This document shows, one piece after another, positions 5,165-10,615 of a DNA stretch of 10,615 nt (position 1 is the first letter of the stretch; the number at the start of each line of letters is the position of its first letter). The position numbers and the translations under genes were made by a program. Location of the stretch: assembly GCA_016210125.1 (NCBI GenBank), contig JACQUS010000019.1:1-10615 (forward strand), read 5' to 3'. The stretch is from Chloroflexota bacterium. GTDB taxonomy: Bacteria > Chloroflexota > UBA6077 > FW602-bin22 > JACQUS01. The notes beneath the pieces were generated by a model, which did no database searches, was not told the DNA's origin, and saw nothing but the letters and a program-made list of their open reading frames with translations.

Positions 5165-6461
5165 CGCCGGGCAGCGGGCCACGCTGCGGCGACCGGCGCG
5201 TGAGGTGCCGGTCGTTGCCGACGTCGACGTGCTGATCGTCGGCGGCGGCGCGGCCGGCATCGCCGCCGGCATCGCCGCCGCCCGCGCCGGCGCGCGGACG
5301 CTGCTCGTCGAGCGCTACGGCGCCGTCGGCGGCATGGCCACCGGCGGGCTCATCATCTTGCTGCTCACGCTGGACGACGGCGCGGGCCGCCAGGTTGTCG
5401 CCGGCGTGTGCCAGGAGCTGGTCGAGCGCCTTCGCGCGCGCGGCGCAGCCGTGGCCCCGCCAGCGGCGGAGTGGGGCTGCGCCGACGAGGCGCTCATCGA
5501 CCAGTACCAGCGCTGGGGCCTGGTGTGGGGACAGGCGCCGCATCGCGTGCGCTACTCGGTGGCCTACGACCCTGAGGAGTTCCGCTTCGTCGCCAACGAG
5601 ATGCTCCGAGAGGCCGGCGTCCGCCTGCGCTTGCACACCTGGGCCGCCGAGCCGGTCGTCGAGGGCGATCGTATCGCCGCGATCGTCGTGCACAGCAAGG
5701 CCGGCACCGAGGCCATACGAGCGCGCGTGGTGGTCGACGCCAGCGGCGACGGCGACGTCTTCGCCGCGGCCGGGGAGCTGTTCGCTCAGGAGCGCGTGCA
5801 CCCGTGGCTGTGGTTCCGCATGGCCAACGTCCGCGACGTCGACGCGGCCATCGACGCAGCGCGCGGGCGCTTCTTCCCGACCCTCGGCGGCTTGTTCTTC
5901 AAGACGCTCGGGCCGGGGCGCGCGCTGATGCCCTGGGGCATCGCCGACGCGCTCGACCGCAAGATCAACCCGGTCGATCCCGACGACCTGACCTACGCGG
6001 AGCTCGAGTGCCGGCGGCTGGTCATGCAGGTGGCCGACCGCCTCAAGGCCGAGGTGCCCGGCTTCGAGCAGGCCTACCTGGACGACCTAGCCACGCAGCT
6101 CGGCATCTACGAGTCGCGCCGCCTCGAAGGGCAGTACATCCTGACGCGCGAGGACGCCGACAAGCCCTTCCCCGACTCGGTTGCCCGCACTGGCAACTGG
6201 GTTCGATATGGACAGGTGTTCAACATCCCCTACCGCTGCCTGCTGCCGCGGCGCGTGGCCAACCTGCTGGCCGCCGGGCGCTGCATTTCAGTCGACCACC
6301 GCGTGCACCAGGCGACGAAGGAGATCCCGGCGTGCATGGCCACCGGCCAGGCGGCCGGGGTCGCCGCCGCGCTGGCGGCAGCGTCGCCCGACGCCGCGGT
6401 CGGGGCGGTGGACGTGGCCGAGCTGCGGAGGATGCTCCTCACGCAGGGCGCCAGCCTCTAG
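5157..6461 (+). CDS. FAD-dependent oxidoreductase (FAD_oxidored family)
   Basis: The protein has 434 residues. The N-terminal Rossmann motif is clear: DVLIVGGGAAG (24-34, G29-x-G31-x-x-G34), then E52 at the end of the second strand to bind the FAD ribose, and a GAVGGMATGG loop (55-64). VVVDASGDGDVFA (191-203) is the second FAD-contact strand, ESRRLEGQYILTREDA (319-334) is a family segment, and AAGRCISVD (372-380) with ACMATGQAAGVAAAL (392-406) forms the C-terminal FAD-binding end. There is no signal peptide, so it should act in the cytoplasm. Such proteins oxidise or dehydrogenate small molecules, and the substrate is not predictable. Family members often carry Arg before the final helix; here the segment reads TKEIPACM. 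The start lacks its own ribosome site (see the leader frame). It converges on, and shares stop bases with, the amidohydrolase gene, suggesting a common locus but separate transcripts. Confidence 0.88.
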   Translation: MVDAGQRATLRRPAREVPVVADVDVLIVGGGAAGIAAGIAAARAGARTLLVERYGAVGGMATGGLIILLLTLDDGAGRQVVAGVCQELVERLRARGAAVAPPAAEWGCADEALIDQYQRWGLVWGQAPHRVRYSVAYDPEEFRFVANEMLREAGVRLRLHTWAAEPVVEGDRIAAIVVHSKAGTEAIRARVVVDASGDGDVFAAAGELFAQERVHPWLWFRMANVRDVDAAIDAARGRFFPTLGGLFFKTLGPGRALMPWGIADALDRKINPVDPDDLTYAELECRRLVMQVADRLKAEVPGFEQAYLDDLATQLGIYESRRLEGQYILTREDADKPFPDSVARTGNWVRYGQVFNIPYRCLLPRRVANLLAAGRCISVDHRVHQATKEIPACMATGQAAGVAAALAAASPDAAVGAVDVAELRRMLLTQGASL

Positions 6462-7984
6462 CCGCGCAGATTGTAGTGGTAATGCGGCGCGCCGCGCTCG
6501 CGGAACCATGACGCGTAGTAGCGCTCGATGTATGGCCGCAGCGCGGCGACCAGCTCGCGCACCTCGGGCTTGAGCATCGCGCGGGCGCGCGCGGCGTCGG
6601 CGCGCAGCTCGTCCAGCACCTTGGCCTTGTCCACCTTGGTCAGCCGGCCAGCCTCCAGCAGCACCTCACCGGCCACCAGGACCGTGTCGACGTGCTCGCG
6701 CTTGCCGCGGTAGAGCAGCAGATCGACTGGGTCGAAGCCCGGCTCGTGGAGGCCCTCGTCCAGCATGCCGTCTAGCCGCAGCAGCACTACGTCGGCCGGG
6801 CCGCCCGGCGCCAGCACGCCCACGTCGTCGAACAGCACCACCTGGCGGCCACTGGTCGTCGCCATGCGCAGCACGTCCCGCGAGGTCAGGTCACGCTCGT
6901 AGATGCCCGGCAGGCGGTGCAGCTTGGCGGCCAGACGCATCTCCTGCACGTAGTCGTCGTCGTCGTTGATGGTCATCGAGTCCGTGCCGAGGGCGACGTT
7001 GAGGCCGCGGTCGCGCGCGCGGATGACCGGCGAGATGCCGCTCTTCAGCCGCAGGTTGGCGCTGGGGTTGTGGGCGTACGACGCGCCGACGCTGGCCATC
7101 AGGTCGATGTCGGACTCGCTCAGCCAGACGCAGTGCGCCAGCGTCGTCCGTGGCCCGAGGGCCCCTAGCGTGTGGAGCTGTCTGACTACGCTGTGGCCGT
7201 AGGTGCGTGGCCCCCACTCGAGCTGGTAGGGGCTCTCCTGTACGTGGACGTGCAGCCCCGTCCCCTCGTCGGCCACGCGGCGGGCGATCGCCCGCATGTC
7301 GTCGTCGCCGATCCACTGGAGGGCGATGGGGCCGTGGATGAGCCGATGGCGCGGGCCGCGCAGCCCGACGCGCTGCGCAAGCGCGTCGAAGGCCGCCAGG
7401 TAGCGGTCGAGGCGCAGCGGCGGCGCCTGGCCGACGAAGTGCTCGAAGCGCGCCCGCAGCGGCTGCGGCAGCATCGCCGCAAAGGCCGCGTCGTCCTCGT
7501 AGACGAAATTGCGGCACCAGCGCAGGCCGGGCGCGAAGCCGACGCGCAGGCCGGCGTCCTGGTAGGCGGCGAGCGCCTGGTCCATCTCCGCCTCGTACGC
7601 CGCGGCGTTGCGCGTGGCGTGGCTGTGCAGGACACTCGTCACGCCGGACTCGACGAGGTTGATCGTGGCCAGCAGCGTGTCCCAGTACTGGTCCACCAGG
7701 CGGTGCGGCCGGCGGTCGTTGATCCAGACCTCGAGCTGGTCGTCGAGCGCGCCGAGCTGGAAGCTGCCCAGGCCACGGCCGTGGCTGTGGCTGTTCACTA
7801 GGCCGGGGATGACCAGGTGGTCGTCCGAGCCGAGCACGCGCGCCCCGGGTGCGCGCGCGGCCAACTCGTCGGCACGGCCGACGGCGGTGACCACATGACC
7901 GTCGACCAGCACCGCGCCGTGCGCGATGGCCGGCGCGTCGGCGCTGGTGATGACGTAGCGCCCGCGGATGAGCGTCGTCGCCAT
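6458..7984 (-). CDS. Amidohydrolase, ATZ/TRZ (chlorohydrolase/aminohydrolase) type
   Basis: The protein has 508 residues. An N-terminal beta-sandwich (about 4-58) leads into NSHSHG (64-69) with metal ligands H66 and H68. Further active-site motifs are LHVHVQES with H247 and the catalytic-type E250, AHCVWLSESD with H284, and LGTDSMTIND with D335. This set marks subtype III amidohydrolases such as TRZ/ATZ, SsnA and cytosine or guanine deaminase relatives, which deaminate or dechlorinate N-heterocycles or guanidino-like compounds using one divalent metal. GPADVVLLRLDG (394-405) is the returning beta-sandwich. The last 50 residues form a helical extension ending HYHYNLRG. The ATG at 7984 is preceded by two overlapping GGAGG sites at 7989-7997; the longer frame from 8131 has no such site. 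It is divergent from the GntR gene, its likely regulator. The exact substrate is unknown. Confidence 0.9.
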   Translation of the reverse strand: MATTLIRGRYVITSADAPAIAHGAVLVDGHVVTAVGRADELAARAPGARVLGSDDHLVIPGLVNSHSHGRGLGSFQLGALDDQLEVWINDRRPHRLVDQYWDTLLATINLVESGVTSVLHSHATRNAAAYEAEMDQALAAYQDAGLRVGFAPGLRWCRNFVYEDDAAFAAMLPQPLRARFEHFVGQAPPLRLDRYLAAFDALAQRVGLRGPRHRLIHGPIALQWIGDDDMRAIARRVADEGTGLHVHVQESPYQLEWGPRTYGHSVVRQLHTLGALGPRTTLAHCVWLSESDIDLMASVGASYAHNPSANLRLKSGISPVIRARDRGLNVALGTDSMTINDDDDYVQEMRLAAKLHRLPGIYERDLTSRDVLRMATTSGRQVVLFDDVGVLAPGGPADVVLLRLDGMLDEGLHEPGFDPVDLLLYRGKREHVDTVLVAGEVLLEAGRLTKVDKAKVLDELRADAARARAMLKPEVRELVAALRPYIERYYASWFRERGAPHYHYNLRG

Positions 7985-8221
7985 GGCGCCTCCCTCCCGC
8001 ACGCGTGATAGATTGATAAACCGAGCCGGATATGCCTGGACAGCCGGCGTGCCGTGACCGGTGCGGCGGGCTGGCACGCCGCGGTGGGCGCACCAGTGGC
8101 CGCGCCGGCTAAGGCCACAGATGCTGGGCACATGGTAGCCGACGCGACCCTATCGATCAAGGCACCGGACTGATATATTATACTCTTGTAGCGCGACGAG
8201 CGCGCTTGTGGCGAGGTAGCT
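7985..8221. promoter_or_regulatory. Divergent control region between amidohydrolase and GntR genes
   Basis: This 237-bp gap holds the start signals of both genes. Toward the GntR gene lies an A/T-rich stretch at 8171-8184 containing TATATT (with TG one base before) and TATACT, either of which could be a -10 box. Toward the amidohydrolase the minus strand has TATCAATC at 8018-8011; the plus strand has the related TATCGATC at 8151-8158. These facing TATC(A/G)ATC copies are candidate operator half-sites, which is inference. A 9-bp inverted repeat, CGGCGTGCC (8045-8053) and GGCACGCCG (8073-8081), lies mid-gap and could be an operator or a hairpin. Confidence 0.45.
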
Positions 8222-8929
8222 ATGGCTCGTCGACTGGGCTCCAACCGGGGCGCCACCGTCTCCGACTTCGTCTTCCACCGCTTGAGCGACGCCATCCTGC
8301 GCGGCGCGCTCAAGCCCGGCGAGCGCCTGCGCCAGGACGGCTTGGCTCAGCAGTACAAGGTCTCGATCATCCCCGTCCGCGAGGCCTTGCGCCGGCTGGA
8401 GTCGGCCGGCCTCGTGACCATCATCCCGCACCGCGGCGCCGTGGTGGCCCAGCTCTCCGACAAAGACGTGGCCGACGTCTTCCAGGTGCGCCTCATCCTA
8501 GAGACGGCGGCGGCGCGCCTGGGCGTGCCGAACCTGCGGCCGCGCGACATCACCCAGCTCAAGCGGCTGCTGCGCCAGATGGCCGTGCCCGACATTCCGC
8601 GGCATAACTGGCTGGGCTACAACCGCGAGTTCCGCCTGACTATCTATCGCGCCTCGGGCAACGACCGCCTGGTGCACATTATCGAGGACCTGTTCAACGC
8701 CACGCGCCACTACCGCGCGCTGGTGATGCTCCTCCCGCACCATCGCGAGCGCGCCCTGGAGACGAATGAGCACATCATCGAGGCGTGCGAGCGGCGGGAC
8801 GCGGCCGAGGTGAAGGCACGTATTCGCGAATCGCTGGAGGCCATCTTGGCCGGCTTCGAGCAGCTCGCACGCGAGCGCCAGAGCGAGCCGGGCGCGGCGG
8901 CGCCACCTACCACCCAGGCATCGGCCTAG
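8222..8929 (+). CDS. GntR-family transcriptional regulator, FCD (FadR-like) subfamily
   Basis: The protein has 235 residues. The winged helix-turn-helix spans about 14-76, with the signature KPGERLRQDGLAQQYKVS, the recognition segment PVREALRRLESAGLV and the wing IIPHRGAVV. The FCD effector domain spans about 83-208, starting QVRLILETAAARLG. Metal- and ligand-binding FCD members have His after the Phe of the (D/N)xxFH motif, in the (E)H of the next helix, and in an RxHL motif. Here these are R138 (NREFR), H184 (NEHII) and S204 (RESL), so only one of the three His is kept. The DNA-binding half looks intact. GAGG at 8213-8216 gives a short but usable ribosome site. Divergent placement suggests it regulates the amidohydrolase gene and itself, perhaps also the transport gene downstream. 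The Ser/Pro/Ala tail after 220 is probably disordered. Confidence 0.92.
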   Translation: MARRLGSNRGATVSDFVFHRLSDAILRGALKPGERLRQDGLAQQYKVSIIPVREALRRLESAGLVTIIPHRGAVVAQLSDKDVADVFQVRLILETAAARLGVPNLRPRDITQLKRLLRQMAVPDIPRHNWLGYNREFRLTIYRASGNDRLVHIIEDLFNATRHYRALVMLLPHHRERALETNEHIIEACERRDAAEVKARIRESLEAILAGFEQLARERQSEPGAAAPPTTQASA

Positions 8930-9241
8930 CCGTGCGCGGCTGTGCCGCTCGGCTGGACCCTGCGGCTGCGGGACGAGAGTCGGCATGGCGGCCGGCGCAC
9001 GTCGCTCGGCACGCTGCTGCGCGCAGCGCGCGGGCCAACCGGCACCTGCCGAGGCCACGGTTTCCGGGATGTTTGTCCGTGAACCCCCTGCTTCCGCGCA
9101 GGACGCGCGACGTGCAGGGACCGCCGCGGCTGGCGCGCCCTTGGTCTAAGTATGGCGCGCGACCACTAAGTATGGCGCGCGACCACGTCGACCCCGGAGC
9201 TCATTACGCGCATACATCACCACCGCGAGGAGGATAGACGC
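8930..9241. other. 312-bp intergenic region before the substrate-binding protein gene
   Basis: No gene is supported here. After the GntR stop there is a G+C-only-loop hairpin, CGCTGC (9012-9017) with GCAGCG (9023-9028), without a T-tract. The right half carries the phased repeat at 9131-9186 and then the strong ribosome site GAGGAGG (9227-9233) of the next gene. I see no clear -35/-10 pair. The length and repeat suggest the substrate-binding protein has its own promoter. Confidence 0.5.
9131..9186. repeat. 20-bp tandem repeat with phased TGGCGCGC boxes
   Basis: The 20-base unit CTAAGTATGGCGCGCGACCA is present twice without gap (9146-9165 and 9166-9185). A third TGGCGCGC box lies upstream at 9131-9138, so the three boxes start at 9131, 9153 and 9173, about two helical turns apart. 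Each full unit also carries GACCA, and the first is preceded by TGGTC. This spacing suits cooperative binding of a regulator on one face of the DNA, about 55-110 bases ahead of the substrate-binding protein gene. The binder is unknown. Confidence 0.6.
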
Positions 9242-10465
9242 ATGATCCGAACGCAGAGCTGCCGGCCGCGCGCCGGCGCCGTCGGCCGCGTGGCGGTGAT
9301 CCTCGGACTCGCGCTGGCCGTTGCCGCCTGCCAGGCGGCGGCCCCCACGGCCCCGGCCAAGCCGGCCGAGAAGCCGCCGGCTGCGCAGCCCGCACCCCAG
9401 CCGGCGCCAGTCGCGCAGCCAGCGGCGAAGCCGGCCGAGAAGCCGGCTTCCGTCCAGCCGGCCAAGCCGGCGGCGCAGGCGCCCAAGCCCGTGGCGAAGG
9501 AGCTCAAGAAGATCGTCTTCAGCACCGCTGGTGCGGGCAACATTTACGCGCCGCTGCATATCGCGCTGTTCAGGGACTTTTTCAAGGAGGAAGGCCTGGA
9601 CGCGGAGCTGATCGAGGCGCAGGGCGCGCCCCAGGCCGGCCAGATGCTGCTGGCCGGCAACGCGCAGCTCGGCTTCATGCCCGTCTCGACCGTCATCGAC
9701 GCCGTGCAGCGCAACCAGCCCGTGGTCGCCGTCTTCGGCATCATGAACCAGAACGTGAACCAGTTCGGCGTCAGCAAGGCGTGGGCCGAGAAGCAGGGCC
9801 TCACCACGCAGATGTCGATCGCCGAGCGCATGCAGCGGCTCAAAGGGGCCAAGGTCGGCATCGTCTCGCCGAAGAGCGGCTCGGACGACGTGGCGCGCTT
9901 CATGCTCCGCGAGTACGGCGGGCTCGACCCCGATCGCGACACCACCCTACTGCCGCTCGGAGCGTCGCCGAACTTCCCGGCCGCGCTCGCCAAGGGGCAG
10001 ATGGATGCCTTCTCGGTCGTCTCGCCGGCCGTCGAGACGATGATCGTGCGCGACGGCGCCGTGCTGGTCGCCAACCTGGCCTCCGGCGAGGTGCCGGCGC
10101 TGCGCGGCCAGCTCTTCATCGTCGCCGCCGCGCGCCGCGAGACCCTCGATAAGCAGAGCGAATTGATCGTCGCCGCCCTGCGCGCCCTGCTGCGTGGCCA
10201 GCGCTTCCTCCATGACCACTCCGAAGAAGCGCGCCAGCTCCTCTGGGAGCGTAAGTTCCGCGGCATCGAGCGGCCGGTCTGGGACCTGGCCTGGAAGAAC
10301 CACATCGGCGGCTTCGCCAAGAGCCCGGTCATGGAGGCCGAGGGCTACAAGATCAACTTCACACTGCTGGAGAAAGCCCGCGGGGAGAAGGTGCCCGAGA
10401 TCCCGTTCGACAAGGTCGTGGACAACGCGCTGGCGACACAGATGGCTCGCGCGGCGCCGCGCTGA
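9242..10465 (+). CDS. ABC transporter substrate-binding lipoprotein, NMT1/SsuA-like
   Basis: The protein has 407 residues. A basic N-terminus and hydrophobic stretch end in the lipobox VAAC with C30, so it is a lipoprotein held on the outer face of the membrane. Residues 31-86 are a Pro/Ala/Lys-rich linker with repeated AKPAEKP; at DNA level an 18-bp segment recurs exactly at 9359-9376 and 9428-9445. From about 89 the fold matches NMT1/THI5-like binding proteins: a first strand, NIYAPLHIALFRDFFKEEGL, LLAGNAQLGFMPVSTVIDAV, KGAKVGIVSPKSGSDDVARF and ALAKGQMDAFSVVSPAVE. Relatives bind sulfonates, nitrate, pyrimidine precursors or other small organics; the ligand is not inferable. GAGGAGG at 9227-9233 gives a strong start. 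No permease or ATPase gene follows inside the window; a palindrome comes 47 bases after the stop. It probably supplies the substrate of the adjoining catabolic enzymes. Confidence 0.9.
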   Translation: MIRTQSCRPRAGAVGRVAVILGLALAVAACQAAAPTAPAKPAEKPPAAQPAPQPAPVAQPAAKPAEKPASVQPAKPAAQAPKPVAKELKKIVFSTAGAGNIYAPLHIALFRDFFKEEGLDAELIEAQGAPQAGQMLLAGNAQLGFMPVSTVIDAVQRNQPVVAVFGIMNQNVNQFGVSKAWAEKQGLTTQMSIAERMQRLKGAKVGIVSPKSGSDDVARFMLREYGGLDPDRDTTLLPLGASPNFPAALAKGQMDAFSVVSPAVETMIVRDGAVLVANLASGEVPALRGQLFIVAAARRETLDKQSELIVAALRALLRGQRFLHDHSEEARQLLWERKFRGIERPVWDLAWKNHIGGFAKSPVMEAEGYKINFTLLEKARGEKVPEIPFDKVVDNALATQMARAAPR

Positions 10466-10511
10466 CTTTGCCCCGCGGACGGCTAGGTGCACTAACCAGC
10501 GGGCCATCGCC

Positions 10512-10537
10512 TAGGGGCGACGCAAATGTCGCCCCTA
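10512..10537. repeat. Palindromic repeat, 10-bp arms, after the substrate-binding protein gene
   Basis: TAGGGGCGAC (10512-10521) and GTCGCCCCTA (10528-10537) are perfect inverted arms around a 6-base loop, GCAAAT. The stem could end transcription of the lipoprotein gene or protect its mRNA, although no T-tract follows. Palindromes of this GGGGCGAC type are familiar as dispersed REP-like repeats in some high-GC genomes; only one copy is in this window, so dispersal is not shown here. The remaining 78 bases to the window end show no supported gene. Confidence 0.65.
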
Positions 10538-10615
10538 CACGGCGTGCCACGGCTGCCGCGTCAGCACGACGGAGTCATACCAGGTACTTCGCCAACGTAC
10601 CCCGCACGCACAGCC

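Noticed and set aside
5049..5801. 250-residue minus-strand frame opposite the oxidoreductase
   Set aside because: It is antisense to a gene with clear FAD motifs, has no recognisable domain and shows shadow-like composition.
7172..7801. 209-residue plus-strand frame opposite the amidohydrolase
   Set aside because: It lies antisense to the motif-bearing part of the amidohydrolase; Val/Ala/Arg-rich, with no family resemblance.
6891..8093. 400-residue minus-strand open frame
   Set aside because: It overlaps the amidohydrolase gene on the same strand in another frame and is extremely Arg/Pro/Ala-rich, typical of a high-GC shadow frame with no domain.
7985..8131. Longer amidohydrolase start at 8131
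   Set aside because: The added 49 residues do not resemble the family, and the ATG at 7984 has strong overlapping GGAGG sites.
9321..9490. Repetitive Pro/Ala/Lys coding stretch as a tandem DNA repeat element
   Set aside because: It is explained as the flexible linker after the lipobox of the binding protein; the 18-bp repeat follows from repeated AKPAEKP codons.
10535..10615. 26-codon minus-strand frame open to the window end, stopping inside the palindrome
   Set aside because: It could be the 3' end of a gene to the right, but 26 residues show no motif and the stop falls in a repeat; unsupported from this window.
1..10615. CRISPR array, insertion sequence or transposase
   Set aside because: No regularly spaced direct repeats of 25-40 bases and no DDE or HUH transposase motifs are seen; the only recombinase is the tyrosine integrase.

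Overview
The window is about 70% G+C and has strong Shine-Dalgarno sites, densely packed genes, and a lipoprotein substrate-binding protein with a Pro/Ala/Lys-rich spacer after its lipid-attachment cysteine. This fits a high-GC bacterium. I infer Chloroflexota (Thermomicrobia-like or an uncultured relative), but no marker gene here proves it.

Region 1 (1-2275) looks like the right end of an integrative mobile element. In order it holds the 3' part of a replication-relaxation family gene, a short excisionase-like helix-turn-helix gene translated from inside the end of its neighbour, a complete tyrosine integrase with all six catalytic residues, a perfect 12-bp tandem repeat, a hairpin terminator, and a tRNA-Arg(TCG) gene whose 3' end faces the integrase. 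This rep/relaxation-xis-int-tRNA order is the classic layout of tRNA-targeted integrative elements. The other end of the element is outside the window.

Region 2 (2276-5156) looks chromosomal. A Wzy/O-antigen-ligase-like membrane protein (+) converges on a two-gene minus-strand unit made of a NUDIX hydrolase and an 89-residue three-helix membrane protein, whose stop and start codons share one base. Two overlapping hairpin sequences lie in the convergent gap.

Region 3 (5091-10537) looks like a small-molecule catabolic locus. An FAD-dependent oxidoreductase (+) and an ATZ/TRZ-type amidohydrolase (-) converge and share a CTAG palindrome that supplies both stop codons. A GntR/FCD regulator is divergent from the amidohydrolase and is the obvious candidate to control it. 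Downstream, and separated by 312 bp holding a phased tandem repeat, is an NMT1/SsuA-like ABC substrate-binding lipoprotein. Its gene is followed by a 10-bp-arm palindrome and no permease or ATPase gene inside the window. A plausible reading is uptake of an N-containing compound, hydrolytic deamination or dechlorination, and oxidation, under FCD-regulator control; the substrate cannot be named from sequence. The regulator has lost two of the usual FCD metal-binding histidines, so its effector sensing may differ from the family norm.

No CRISPR array, insertion sequence or rRNA gene is visible.
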